Assembly: GCF_900496965.1 (NCBI RefSeq)
Contig: NZ_UFQB01000002.1
Span: 186,001 to 250,000 of the forward strand
Origin: Achromobacter agilis
GTDB taxonomy: Bacteria; Pseudomonadota; Gammaproteobacteria; Burkholderiales; Burkholderiaceae_B
Direction: 5' to 3'
DNA length: 64,000 bases
Part shown: in pieces, positions 1 to 8,487 of the stretch
How the letters are laid out: every line of letters begins with the position of its first letter
Numbering within the stretch: the stretch's first letter is position 1
Made by a program: the position numbers and the translations under genes
The notes under the pieces: model-generated
Seen by the model: only the letters and a program-made list of their open reading frames with translations
What the model was told of the DNA's origin: nothing
Database searches by the model: none

Positions 1-154
1 CTTGCAGCCCGGGGCCCACCGTGCGCGCGCTGGCGTCCACGCCCACCTGGCCCGACAACAGCATGCGGCGCTGCCCGGTCACAATCACGGCCTGGCTGAA
101 GCCGTATTGCACGGAGTCGAATACGGTATCGGGATTGACGACGATTCTGGACAT
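1..154 (-). CDS. Rid (YjgF/YER057c/UK114) family protein, N-terminal part
   Basis: The gene runs off the left edge, so only 51 codons are visible. The readable protein begins MSRIVVNPDTVFDS and contains FSQAVIV and LLSGQVGVDA, the pattern at the N-terminus of Rid proteins (small trimeric enamine/imine deaminases that clear reactive 2-aminoacrylate-type intermediates). An AGGAG ribosome-binding site lies about 7 bases before the ATG at 154. The next gene on this strand, an MFS transporter, ends 48 bases upstream, so the two may be co-transcribed. The catalytic arginine region is outside the window, so the exact Rid subgroup cannot be judged. Confidence 0.75.
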   Translation of the reverse strand, partial: MSRIVVNPDTVFDSVQYGFSQAVIVTGQRRMLLSGQVGVDASARTVGPGLQ

Positions 155-202
155 TGCCTGCTCCTGCTGATGGCCGGGATCCGCCATTCTATCCGCGCCC
201 CG

Positions 203-1393
203 TCAAGCGCCGACGCGCCCGGCGCAGGGACGGCGCGCCGCCGGCAAGGCGGCCAGCAGCACGACCGCCCCCGCGCCCACGGCCGTCCAGAACCCCGCCT
301 GCACGCCGTGGTGGTCGACCACCCAGCCGGCCAGCGCCGCCCCCGCCGCCACGCCGGCGCCCAGGCCCGTGACCAGCCACGTCAACCCTTCGGTCAGGCG
401 ATGGTCCGGGACATTGCTCTCCACCAGCGCCATCGCGATAATCATCGTCGGCGCAAGCGACAGGCCGGCCAGCAACACGCCCAGCGACAGGCCCAGCAGA
501 TCGTTCACCAACAGCAGGGGAATCGTCGTGAACGCCGTCACGCCGGCCGCCACCGCGAGCAGGCGCGCCAGCGGCATCTGGAATTTGAGGACGCCGAACG
601 CCAGACCGGCCACGCAGGAGCCCAGGGCGTATGCGGACAGCACGAGGCTGGCGCCGGCCGGCATCTCCTGCTGCCGGGCGAAGGCGACGCTCAGGACGTC
701 GATGGTGCCCACGATCACGCCCATCGCCGCCATCATCGTCAACAGCGACCGCATGAGGGGCATGCGCAACACCGATGCCTCGCGCCCCTGCCGGCGGGCC
801 AGCACCGCGGGCTCTGTAGCCCGCTGCAGGACGAAGGCGGTGACGCCGGCCGCCAGCAGCAGCGCGGCCGTCAGCGGGCCGGCCTCGGGAAAAAACAGGA
901 CGCTCAGGCCTACGGAGAGCGGCGGCCCGACGATAAAACTGAGTTCGTCCGCCACCGACTCCAGTGCATAGGCCGTACGCAGTTGCGGCTGGTCGCGGAA
1001 GATCTCTGTCCACCGTGCGCGAATCATTGCGGGCATGCTGGGCAGGCAGCCCGCCAGCGCGGCGCAAACGAACAAGGCCCAGTCCGGCGCCTGCCACCGC
1101 ACGCAGGCGGCCAGGCCGGCGAGCCCCAGGACGCACAAACCCGCCGCCACCGGCAGTACCCTGCCCTGGCCGTGCCGGTCGACCAGGCGCGAAATGCGCG
1201 GCGCCAGCAGGGCCGTGGCCAGCGCGAAGGTTGCCGCGACGGCGCCTGCCAGGGCATAGGCGCCGCGCACCGCCGACAGCATCGTGATGATGCCGATACC
1301 GATCATGGGCAGGGGCAGGCGCGCGACCGCGCCGGCCAGCACGAAGCCGATAGCGCCAGGCGCCCTGAACAGCTCGCGATACGGATTGGACAC
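203..1393 (-). CDS. Major facilitator superfamily transporter
   Basis: A 396-residue integral membrane protein with about twelve hydrophobic segments and charged loops typical of MFS permeases (the loop RISRLVDRHGQGR at about residue 65 matches the inter-helix 2-3 motif). It likely moves a small molecule or drug across the inner membrane; the substrate is not readable. The start is GTG at 1393, as no ATG lies in a suitable place. A TetR-family gene is divergent 95 bases away. The promoter read towards this gene has a TetR-type palindrome inside its spacer, so this transporter is probably the regulator's main target. Efflux is the usual role in such pairs, which is an inference here. Confidence 0.85.
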   Translation of the reverse strand: MSNPYRELFRAPGAIGFVLAGAVARLPLPMIGIGIITMLSAVRGAYALAGAVAATFALATALLAPRISRLVDRHGQGRVLPVAAGLCVLGLAGLAACVRWQAPDWALFVCAALAGCLPSMPAMIRARWTEIFRDQPQLRTAYALESVADELSFIVGPPLSVGLSVLFFPEAGPLTAALLLAAGVTAFVLQRATEPAVLARRQGREASVLRMPLMRSLLTMMAAMGVIVGTIDVLSVAFARQQEMPAGASLVLSAYALGSCVAGLAFGVLKFQMPLARLLAVAAGVTAFTTIPLLLVNDLLGLSLGVLLAGLSLAPTMIIAMALVESNVPDHRLTEGLTWLVTGLGAGVAAGAALAGWVVDHHGVQAGFWTAVGAGAVVLLAALPAARRPCAGRVGA

Positions 1394-1423
1394 CGGAAAC
1401 CTTTGGATCGTGTAGACAACGAG

Positions 1424-1452
1424 ATCGTATTCACATACATTGCGTATGTCAA
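1424..1452 (-). promoter_or_regulatory. Sigma-70 promoter for the MFS gene
   Basis: Reading the minus strand, TTGACA (1447-1452) and TACGAT (1424-1429) are separated by exactly 17 bases. Transcription would start near 1417, giving a leader of about 24 nt before the GTG at 1393. The palindrome at 1433-1449 fills the spacer, so a bound repressor would block RNA polymerase. Confidence 0.65.
1433..1449. promoter_or_regulatory. TetR-type operator palindrome
   Basis: ACATAC and GTATGT form a perfect inverted repeat around a 5-base centre, in the divergent region between the MFS gene and the TetR gene. A second, smaller inverted repeat (TACG, 3 bases, CGTA at 1459-1469) lies closer to the tetR start. 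Both are plausible binding sites for the adjacent regulator. Confidence 0.6.
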
Positions 1453-1488
1453 TTTACCTACGCCTCGTATGCCTCACAGGAGGACGCC

Positions 1489-2073
1489 ATGTCCCGCTCC
1501 CGCGCCGAGATGATCGAAGCCACCCGCGCAAAACTGCTGGCCGCGGCGCGGCGGGCCTTCCGGCAAGCGGGCTACGCGGCGACGTCCATGGACGATTTCA
1601 CGGCGGCCGCCGGCTTGACCCGGGGCGCCCTGTACCACCATTTCGGCGGCAAGCAAGGCTTGCTGGCCGCGGTCGTCGAACAGATCGACGGCGAAATGGA
1701 CGAGCGGCTGGACGCGATTTCGGCGCGGGCGCCCGACGCCTGGACGGCATTCCGGGAACGGTGCCGCGCCTACCTCCAGATGGCGGCCGAGCCCGAGATC
1801 CGGCGCATCGTGCTGCAGGACGCCCGGGCCGTGCTGGGCCCTGCCCCGGACGCCGCCCAGCAGCAGTGCCTGGCATCGCTGGGCGCGCTGCTGCAGCGGA
1901 TGATGGACGAAAACGCGATCGAAGCCGCAGCGCCGGAAGCGCTTGCCCGGCTGGTCAACGGCAGCCTGTCCGAAAGCGCCTTCTGGATCGCGGAGGATCC
2001 CGCGGACGAAGCGCGGCTGCCCCAGGCGCTGCAGGCGCTGGACTTGATGCTGCGGGGCTTGCGGCGGGGCTGA
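1489..2073 (+). CDS. TetR/AcrR family transcriptional regulator
   Basis: The 194-residue protein has an N-terminal helix-turn-helix of the TetR type at about residues 15-60: AARRAFRQAGYAATSMDDF, then AAGLTRGALYHHFGGK with the GALYHHF recognition-helix signature. The C-terminal two thirds form the variable ligand-binding and dimerisation domain. The ATG at 1489 is preceded by AGGAGG at about 7 bases. It is divergent from the MFS gene at 203-1393 and very likely represses it and itself through the palindromes between them. The ligand is unknown. Confidence 0.9.
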   Translation: MSRSRAEMIEATRAKLLAAARRAFRQAGYAATSMDDFTAAAGLTRGALYHHFGGKQGLLAAVVEQIDGEMDERLDAISARAPDAWTAFRERCRAYLQMAAEPEIRRIVLQDARAVLGPAPDAAQQQCLASLGALLQRMMDENAIEAAAPEALARLVNGSLSESAFWIAEDPADEARLPQALQALDLMLRGLRRG

Positions 2074-2173
2074 GCGGTTGCTGCCCGGCGGCGCGGGCCC
2101 GAATCCGCCAAAGGCGGTATGGAAGCGTCCGGACACATTTGCTACGCTGGCCCTACCTGGAGAGGGTCCGGCC

Positions 2174-2482
2174 ATGAACAACAGAATCCGCGTGCTGTGC
2201 GTCCAGCCATCGTCGTTCTCGGCGCGTTTCGCGTTTCTTACGGTCGCCCTGCGATGGTCTCTCGGCGCAACGCCCCGCCCTGCGCGGCTCCTCATCGGCC
2301 CGCACGACCTCGAACCGGTGGGCTCCGAGGCCGAGTTCTGGCGCTTTGCGCTGCGCCATGTCTTTTCAAGCCGGTCGATACTAGTCACCCGCGGCGACCG
2401 CTGGGACGTGACGGCCTCGGTGGAGGGCGACGAGGTCCGCGCTTTCGGGCGCAAGTTCGCCCTGCGCCACTGCCTGTTCTGA
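2174..2482 (+). CDS. Hypothetical protein, 102 residues
   Basis: I do not recognise this protein. A start at ATG 2174 is supported by GGAGAGG about 8 bases upstream, and third codon positions are strongly G/C as in genuine genes here. The sequence is rich in Arg, Phe and Trp and has no signal peptide or clear membrane segment; the C-terminal half (ILVTRGDRWDVTASVEGDE) looks like a small beta-rich fold. It stands alone between the TetR gene and a convergent small unknown gene. An overlapping antisense frame exists but lacks comparable start signals. Confidence 0.5.
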   Translation: MNNRIRVLCVQPSSFSARFAFLTVALRWSLGATPRPARLLIGPHDLEPVGSEAEFWRFALRHVFSSRSILVTRGDRWDVTASVEGDEVRAFGRKFALRHCLF

Positions 2483-2503
2483 AGCGCGCGGCTGCGCGGC
2501 GCC

Positions 2504-2761
2504 CTATGCTTCGAACCGGCGTTTGTGCTGGTACAACGCCATTTCCTCGGCGGTCCATCGCCGCCGCGCCTCTTCCTGGCAGCAGCTGCGGAACACCAGC
2601 GCCCCCACGTCCAGGAAGCGCTTGATATCCGCATCCGTCAGCTTGGCCTGCACCTGAATCAGGCAGTCCGCATAGGCGGAAAGAATGCCATCCCAGTGGT
2701 CAAATCTGCCCGGCGCGACGGGCTGTGTGATCATGCGCGCCATCATTTCACTATGATCCAT
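2504..2761 (-). CDS. Hypothetical protein, 85 residues
   Basis: A small soluble, probably helical protein beginning MDHSEMMARMITQPVAPGRFDHWD and ending YQHKRRFEA. The chosen ATG at 2761 follows GAGGGACAGAGC, an acceptable ribosome-binding site; an in-frame upstream start at 2875 would overlap the divergent P-loop gene and is less likely. It contains a double-cysteine CCQEEARRRW segment and no recognisable domain. It is convergent with the unknown gene at 2174-2482. No function can be assigned. Confidence 0.6.
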   Translation of the reverse strand: MDHSEMMARMITQPVAPGRFDHWDGILSAYADCLIQVQAKLTDADIKRFLDVGALVFRSCCQEEARRRWTAEEMALYQHKRRFEA

Positions 2762-2793
2762 GCTCTGTCCCTCTCGGGCGCCTCGCCCTTGCC

Positions 2794-3357
2794 ATGAGCG
2801 ACGGCGTTCACGGCGCCCAGCAGCAAGCGCCGTTCCCGGCCCCAGCCAAGGAGTTTCCCATTTCCCCCCCTGCATTGAATGTCATCCACCTCAACGGTCC
2901 GATCAACAGCGGGAAATCCACCGTCGGCGCCGCGCTGGCGGCCCTGCTGCCGGCCGCGCGGTTCATCGATGGCGATGACCACGATGCGCCCAGCCACCTG
3001 CCGCATACCGAACAGTGGGAGCTGGCGCTTGCTCGCATCACTCGCCTGATCGGCGCAGCGCGGGATTCCTACCTGGTCGTCGCTTACCCCTTGGACCAAG
3101 AGGGCTACGAACGAATCCTGGCCGCCTGCGAGCGGCGCAGCGCCCGCTTGCGCGTCATTACGCTTGCTCCCACGCTCGCGGCCGCCCAATCCGACAGAGG
3201 CGGACGCACATTGACGGAATGGGAACGTCAACGCGTTGTACAGATGTACCGCGAAGGCTACGCTTCGCGTCCTTTCAGCGATTGGGTGCTGGACACGTCG
3301 CGCAGCGATCCGGCGTCCAGCGCGCGCGAGATCGCCCGCTGGCTCGCCGCCGGCTAA
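2794..3357 (+). CDS. P-loop nucleotide kinase-like protein
   Basis: The 187-residue frame has a Walker A motif GPINSGKST at about residues 34-42, then FIDGDDHD and a C-terminal segment (GYASRPFSDWVLDTS) resembling small-molecule kinases of the gluconate kinase, shikimate kinase and chloramphenicol phosphotransferase type. It presumably phosphorylates a small substrate with ATP; which one is unknown. The ATG at 2794 has only a weak ribosome-binding site. A strong AAGGAG at 2848-2853 sits six bases before an in-frame ATT at 2860, so the true N-terminus may be shorter by 22 residues. A run of seven C (2864-2870) lies in this region. Confidence 0.7.
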   Translation: MSDGVHGAQQQAPFPAPAKEFPISPPALNVIHLNGPINSGKSTVGAALAALLPAARFIDGDDHDAPSHLPHTEQWELALARITRLIGAARDSYLVVAYPLDQEGYERILAACERRSARLRVITLAPTLAAAQSDRGGRTLTEWERQRVVQMYREGYASRPFSDWVLDTSRSDPASSAREIARWLAAG

Positions 3358-3366
3358 GCGCGGCGG

Positions 3367-5004
3367 CTAGCGCGGCGCCTGGCCGTCCGGCGCGCGCCCG
3401 CGCAGCAGCGCGTCGGGATAGGCCTGCAAATAATCCGCCAGCTCCCGCAACGACCTGGCGGCGCGCGCCAGTTCCTGCACGGCCGAGCCCGCGCTTGCCG
3501 GCAGGTCTGCATCGGGGCTGAGCACGCCGCCGATCGCGGCGAGCGACTTGCTGGCCTGCTTCAGCATGGCCTGCGCCTCCGGCGCCAGCCGGGTATCCAG
3601 GCGCTTCACCAGACTGGCGGTGCCGCGCAACAGATTGCTCAGCTCTGCGCCCAGCGCATCGAACGGCACTCTGTCCAGCTTGACTAGGATACTGTTGACC
3701 TGATGCTGCAACTGGTCGAGGTTGTTGGGCACCGTCGGGATCGTCGGCGTGTTTTCCATCTTGAACGACACCGGCTTGGCGTCCGGGAATACCGCCATGG
3801 CGACATACAACTGCCCGGTCAGCAGATTGCCGATGCGCAACTGCGCCCGCAGGCCATGCTCGATCATCGCCGACAGCAGTTTTCCGCTCGGGTGTTCCAG
3901 TGAAGACCCCGAGTACTCCTTGATCTCGCCCATCGTCTTCGCCCCCAGGCGCTCGAGATACAGCGTCGCCCCCACCACGGCGTAGAACTGGTTGGTCGTC
4001 CGGTCCAGCTCCAGCCCGATGGAATCCACCTGTCCGATGGTGGCGCCGTAGCTGTCGATAGGCGCTCCGACCACCAGGCCGCGGACCGATTGGTCGAAGC
4101 GCATGCGGATGTGCAACGGCACCCCATCCGGCTGCGCCCGGGCCGCGCTCTCGGACGGGAAGATGACGAACTCCGCATCGGCCTTGGCGCTCACGCGCTC
4201 GCGTTGCTCGACCGTGTCGAACGCGACGCCCCCCACGATCACCGACAGGAGGGATTGCGAGCGCATCTGAAGACCACGCGCGTCGACACTGAAGTCCACG
4301 CCGCTGGCGTTCCAGAACCGCGAGCCGCCATTGACGTAGGCATCATTGGGCGCATCGATGAAAACCTGCACGTCGACACCCTGGCCGGTGCTGTCCAGGT
4401 GGTAGCCCACCACCTGCCCCACCGGAATGCGCCGGTAATACACGGGCGATCCGACGTCCAGCGACCCCAGGTCGCGGGCCTTCAGCGTAAAGCGCTTGCC
4501 CGCGCGGTCCTGCGTGACTTCGGGGGGGATCTCCAGGCCGACGAAGGCGGACTTGGCGGCGGGGCGCGCGCCTTCCTTGCCGTTCGGGCTGACCGGATCC
4601 ACGCCGACGTAGGCCCCGGACAGCAAGGTGCCCAGGCCGGACACGCCGCTCAGGGTCAGCCGGGGCCGCACCACCCAGAACCGGGTGCCGTCCTGCAGCA
4701 GGCTGCTCGCGTCCTTGTCGACGCGGATCGTCACGATGACGCCGGTGCGGTCGGGATTGAGGGCCACACGCTCGACGAGGCCGACGTTGACCTCCTTGTA
4801 GCGCACTTGCGTCTTGCCGGCCTCCAGCCCTTCGGCGGTCTGGAAACTGATGGTGGCCGTGGGGCCCGCCTCCATCCAGACGCGCACCACCAGGAACAAG
4901 CCGCCTACGGCCGCAATGATCGGCACCAGCCAAATCCACGACAGACGGCGCCCCTTATGCCTTGCGGCGGGCGCATGGGCGGAGGCAGAGCCAGGCTCAG
5001 GCAT
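3367..5004 (-). CDS. pqiB: PqiB-type MCE-domain intermembrane transport protein
   Basis: The protein has 545 residues, close to the 546 of E. coli PqiB. One N-terminal membrane helix (about residues 21-43, LSWIWLVPIIAAVGG) anchors a long periplasmic part with three tandem MCE domains; MCE repeats can be read at GPTATISFQTAEGLEAGKT, KRFTLKARDLGSLDVGSPV and HIRMRFDQSVRGLVVGAPI. A helical C-terminal part follows. PqiB oligomers form a needle-like lipid conduit between inner and outer membranes. Neither pqiA (inner-membrane partner) nor pqiC (outer-membrane lipoprotein) flanks it here. The ATG at 5004 was chosen over an upstream start because it is preceded by AGAGGA and gives the family length. 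Confidence 0.88.
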   Translation of the reverse strand: MPEPGSASAHAPAARHKGRRLSWIWLVPIIAAVGGLFLVVRVWMEAGPTATISFQTAEGLEAGKTQVRYKEVNVGLVERVALNPDRTGVIVTIRVDKDASSLLQDGTRFWVVRPRLTLSGVSGLGTLLSGAYVGVDPVSPNGKEGARPAAKSAFVGLEIPPEVTQDRAGKRFTLKARDLGSLDVGSPVYYRRIPVGQVVGYHLDSTGQGVDVQVFIDAPNDAYVNGGSRFWNASGVDFSVDARGLQMRSQSLLSVIVGGVAFDTVEQRERVSAKADAEFVIFPSESAARAQPDGVPLHIRMRFDQSVRGLVVGAPIDSYGATIGQVDSIGLELDRTTNQFYAVVGATLYLERLGAKTMGEIKEYSGSSLEHPSGKLLSAMIEHGLRAQLRIGNLLTGQLYVAMAVFPDAKPVSFKMENTPTIPTVPNNLDQLQHQVNSILVKLDRVPFDALGAELSNLLRGTASLVKRLDTRLAPEAQAMLKQASKSLAAIGGVLSPDADLPASAGSAVQELARAARSLRELADYLQAYPDALLRGRAPDGQAPR

Positions 5005-5018
5005 AGAGGACGTCCTCT
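5005..5018 (-). promoter_or_regulatory. pqiB: Palindrome containing the pqiB ribosome-binding site
   Basis: AGAGGACGTCCTCT is a perfect 14-base palindrome directly next to the pqiB ATG and includes its Shine-Dalgarno AGAGGA. As RNA it could only pair as a tight self-dimer or weak stem. As DNA it could be a protein-binding site. Whether it regulates anything is unknown. Confidence 0.35.
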
Positions 5019-5176
5019 GTTGTATCCATCCAGACGCGAGGGCAAGATCCTGCCCAAGAATCGCGCCCCCCCGCCCGGCGCGCAAGTAAGGGAATTCCCG
5101 ATGTCGCCGCGCGGGACGCCCGGCAAGGCCGGGCGTTCACAGGTAGGATATGCATCCCAAAAAGCAGGAAATACCC

Positions 5177-5662
5177 GTGACTATCGAAATCCGCCCCGCC
5201 GCGCCTTCGGATGCGGCCCAGATCCATGCCTTCATCACCGAGCTTGCCGTGTACGAGCGCGCCGCCCATGAGGTGATCGCCAGCGCCGGCGACGTCGAGC
5301 GCACCCTGTTCGCGCAAGGCGCGCCCGCCCGGGCGCTGATGTGCCTGCTGGACGGCAAGGCCATCGGCTATGCCGTCTATTTCTACAGCTATTCGACCTG
5401 GCTCGGCAAGAACGGTATCTATCTGGAAGACCTGTACATCACGCCGGAGCATCGCGGCATCGGCGCCGGACGCGACCTGCTGCGCCACCTGGCGCAGGAA
5501 GCGGTGGCCAACGGTTGCGGACGGCTGGAATGGAGCGTGCTGGACTGGAACACGCCCGCCATCGACTTCTACAAGTCGATCGGGGCGCTTGCGCAGGATG
5601 AGTGGGTGCGCTATCGCCTCGCTGGAGACGCCTTGCAGAACTTCGCGCAGGGCCGGCGCTGA
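5177..5662 (+). CDS. GNAT family N-acetyltransferase
   Basis: A 161-residue acetyltransferase of the GCN5-related fold. Motif A, the acetyl-CoA pyrophosphate loop, is LYITPEHRGIGAGRDLL, and motif B follows as GCGRLEWSVLDWNTPAIDFYKSIGA; this WSVLDWN...FYKSIGA pattern is typical of the spermidine/spermine (diamine) acetyltransferase-like subgroup. The substrate is therefore possibly a polyamine or amino-alkyl compound, an inference. The GTG at 5177 has AGGAA about 8 bases upstream and gives MTIEIRPAAPSDAAQ, the common start of these proteins; an alternative ATG at 5150 would add nine residues. It is divergent from pqiB. Confidence 0.85.
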   Translation: MTIEIRPAAPSDAAQIHAFITELAVYERAAHEVIASAGDVERTLFAQGAPARALMCLLDGKAIGYAVYFYSYSTWLGKNGIYLEDLYITPEHRGIGAGRDLLRHLAQEAVANGCGRLEWSVLDWNTPAIDFYKSIGALAQDEWVRYRLAGDALQNFAQGRR

Positions 5663-5680
5663 CGGCCAGCCCGCGCCGGG

Positions 5681-5989
5681 TCAGAACTCCGGCAGGTCGA
5701 ACAGCGTATGCAGGGTTGAACTGGGGACGGGCACGGACGCGAGGTGTTCGCGCCCGTCATCGTCCACCAGGACCCGCACCGGACGCGACGCCACGCTCAT
5801 GCCGTCCAGGCTGATGGCGGTTTCGACCTCGACCCCGTCCTTGATGAGTTCGATGACCTCGGACGCCGCCGCCGTTACCGGCTCGGTGACCCAGCCGGGC
5901 ACGCCGCGCTCGGCCTGCCCCCAGCGCACATAGGCCACATGCCCGCTGACGGGCTCTTTTCGAACGGCGACGATTACGTACAAAGACAT
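5681..5989 (-). CDS. Hypothetical protein, 102 residues
   Basis: A small acidic soluble protein (MSLYVIVAVRKEPVSGHVAYVRWGQAERG) with no signal peptide. The alternation of short beta-like stretches (HVAYVRWG, VEVETAISLDG, VRVLVDDDG) suggests a compact beta-rich fold. The start at 5989 has GGGGAGCTGG just upstream, a good ribosome-binding site. It converges with the GNAT gene (18 bases between stops) and lies downstream of kdsA on the same strand. I do not recognise a family and assign no function. Confidence 0.6.
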   Translation of the reverse strand: MSLYVIVAVRKEPVSGHVAYVRWGQAERGVPGWVTEPVTAAASEVIELIKDGVEVETAISLDGMSVASRPVRVLVDDDGREHLASVPVPSSTLHTLFDLPEF

Positions 5990-6091
5990 CCAGCTCCCCG
6001 ATGATGGATCTGTGCGAGGCGCCTTTGCCTCCCGCGGGACCCCAGGCCTGGATCGTATAACAACTTTGCGCAGCCGTTATGACCGCCGGAA

Positions 6092-7030
<939 letters not shown>

Positions 7031-7043
7031 TCATCCGGCCGGC

Positions 7044-7607
7044 TCAGCGGCCCGAAAGCATGCGGCGCAGCACGCCGTCGCGCAGGAAGTAGTGGTGGAA
7101 CAGCCCCGCCAGCGCATGCAGGAGCGCCAGGACGATGATCGTCCACGCCACGGTATTGTGCAGCCCGCCGATGAAGTGGCGCTGCTCCCGGTCGATGGGG
7201 ATCAGCGTGGGCACGTCGAACAGGCCGAAAAAAGCGAACGGCTCACCCTGAGCCCAGCGGAACAGAAAGCCCAGCACGATCTGCGCCGCCATCAGCGCAT
7301 AGAGCAGCCCGTGCATGCCGGTGCTGGCGACGCGCAACCAGCCGGCCGCGGCCGGCGGCAAGCGCCGGCCGGCGGTCAGGCGCCATGCCGCGCGCAGCAC
7401 GAACACCGCGGCGAAGGTCAGCCCGAACGAAATATGCAGTGACTGCAGCAGGCGCCGCGTGGACGTCCCGCGCGGCAGGAAGCTCCAAACCTCGGCCAGG
7501 ACGAACAGGCCCACCACCAGCACGGCAGTCAGCCAATGAAAGACGATGGATGCCCGGTCATAGTGCGCAAGATCGGCCGGCGCTGCGGCGGAGGAGGATT
7601 GGATCAC
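7044..7607 (-). CDS. Cytochrome b561 family protein
   Basis: A 187-residue inner-membrane protein with four hydrophobic helices and the paired histidines of di-heme b561 cytochromes: His24 (IVFHWL) and His58 (LQSLHISFG) in the first half, with GGLHNTVAW and LLHALAGLFHHYFLRDGV in the second. Such proteins pass electrons between quinol and periplasmic acceptors, or help remove superoxide (CybB type). It lies between kdsA and the mgtC-like gene on the same strand, without a shared role apparent. The partner is unknown. Confidence 0.88.
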   Translation of the reverse strand: MIQSSSAAAPADLAHYDRASIVFHWLTAVLVVGLFVLAEVWSFLPRGTSTRRLLQSLHISFGLTFAAVFVLRAAWRLTAGRRLPPAAAGWLRVASTGMHGLLYALMAAQIVLGFLFRWAQGEPFAFFGLFDVPTLIPIDREQRHFIGGLHNTVAWTIIVLALLHALAGLFHHYFLRDGVLRRMLSGR

Positions 7608-7684
7608 AGGCTACGCTCGTGGTCTGGAATACGGTCTGCAAGCGTATTGAGATCAGACTTACGGCGTCCTGATTGCGCCCGGAA

Positions 7685-8374
7685 TCAGGCGTTGCCGGTA
7701 TCGGACGTCCAGCTCGCCGAAAACGTCTGGGGCAGCAGGCTCAGGCTGCCCACCAGCTTTTCCACCCGCTCGTCTTCCTGGCGCATGGAATAGACCACCG
7801 CGGTCACCTCCGAGCGGCCGCCGTCGCGCTGCTGGCTTTCCACGCCGCGCAGGCGCAGGCTATGCCTGCCCAGGGCGTTCAACAGCTCCGCCCGCATCAG
7901 GGCTTCGTCCGCCGATGCGCAGGTCAGGGCGATGTTGTAGTAGCGCTCTTCCGTTTCCGCTTCGGGCACGTAACGGTCCACCAGCCTGGCCCCGCCCCGC
8001 AACAGCACGTTGGTCACCAGGATCAGAGCGGTGACCGCGCCGGCTTCGGCCAAGAACCCGTAGCCTGCCAGCACACCGACCGCGCCGGTGGCCCAGATGG
8101 TGGCGGCGGCGCTGAGGCCCCGGATGGTCAGCCCGTCCCGCATGATCAGGCCGGCGCCCAGGAACCCGATGCCCGTCACGACCTGGCTGCCCAGGCGCAT
8201 GTCGTTGCTGGCATCCAGCAGCGCAGGCAAGGCAGTGTAGGCGGCCGCCCCCAGGGCGACCAGTGCGTGCGTGACGACGCCCGCGTAATTCTGCCGCCAC
8301 TGGCGTTCGAGGCCGACAGCGGCGCCGAGCAGCATGGCGAGCGCGAGATGGATAGCGATGGAAAAGTCACTCAT
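7685..8374 (-). CDS. MgtC/SapB family membrane protein
   Basis: The 229-residue protein has an N-terminal membrane domain with the family signature LLGAAVGLERQWR (about residues 15-27), GSQVVTGIGFLGAGLIM and LSAAATIWATGAVGVLAG, then a C-terminal cytoplasmic domain of about 85 residues. MgtC-type proteins affect Mg2+-limited growth and intracellular survival in several pathogens; many SapB homologues are uncharacterised. I see no magnesium-sensing leader upstream (8375-8487). The start at 8374 leaves the usual short N-terminus. It is transcribed in the same direction as aqpZ. Confidence 0.85.
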   Translation of the reverse strand: MSDFSIAIHLALAMLLGAAVGLERQWRQNYAGVVTHALVALGAAAYTALPALLDASNDMRLGSQVVTGIGFLGAGLIMRDGLTIRGLSAAATIWATGAVGVLAGYGFLAEAGAVTALILVTNVLLRGGARLVDRYVPEAETEERYYNIALTCASADEALMRAELLNALGRHSLRLRGVESQQRDGGRSEVTAVVYSMRQEDERVEKLVGSLSLLPQTFSASWTSDTGNA

Positions 8375-8487
8375 GGGGGCGATTGGCGATTCTTGTTATT
8401 CCAGGAAGGGCACGGCAGGGCCGCCGCCGGCGAAACCGGCCTGACCCTATTATCGCCCGCCCCTCTCCTGGAGCCCCCGGCCCTGCC

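Noticed and set aside
2-1513. Long plus-strand open frame opposite the MFS gene
   Set aside because: Arg/Gln/His-rich translation with no domain; the minus-strand MFS protein explains the open frame.
8375-8487. Magnesium-responsive leader before the mgtC-like gene
   Set aside because: The region is short and belongs to the aqpZ side of the same strand; no leader peptide rich in Pro or alternative stem set was found.
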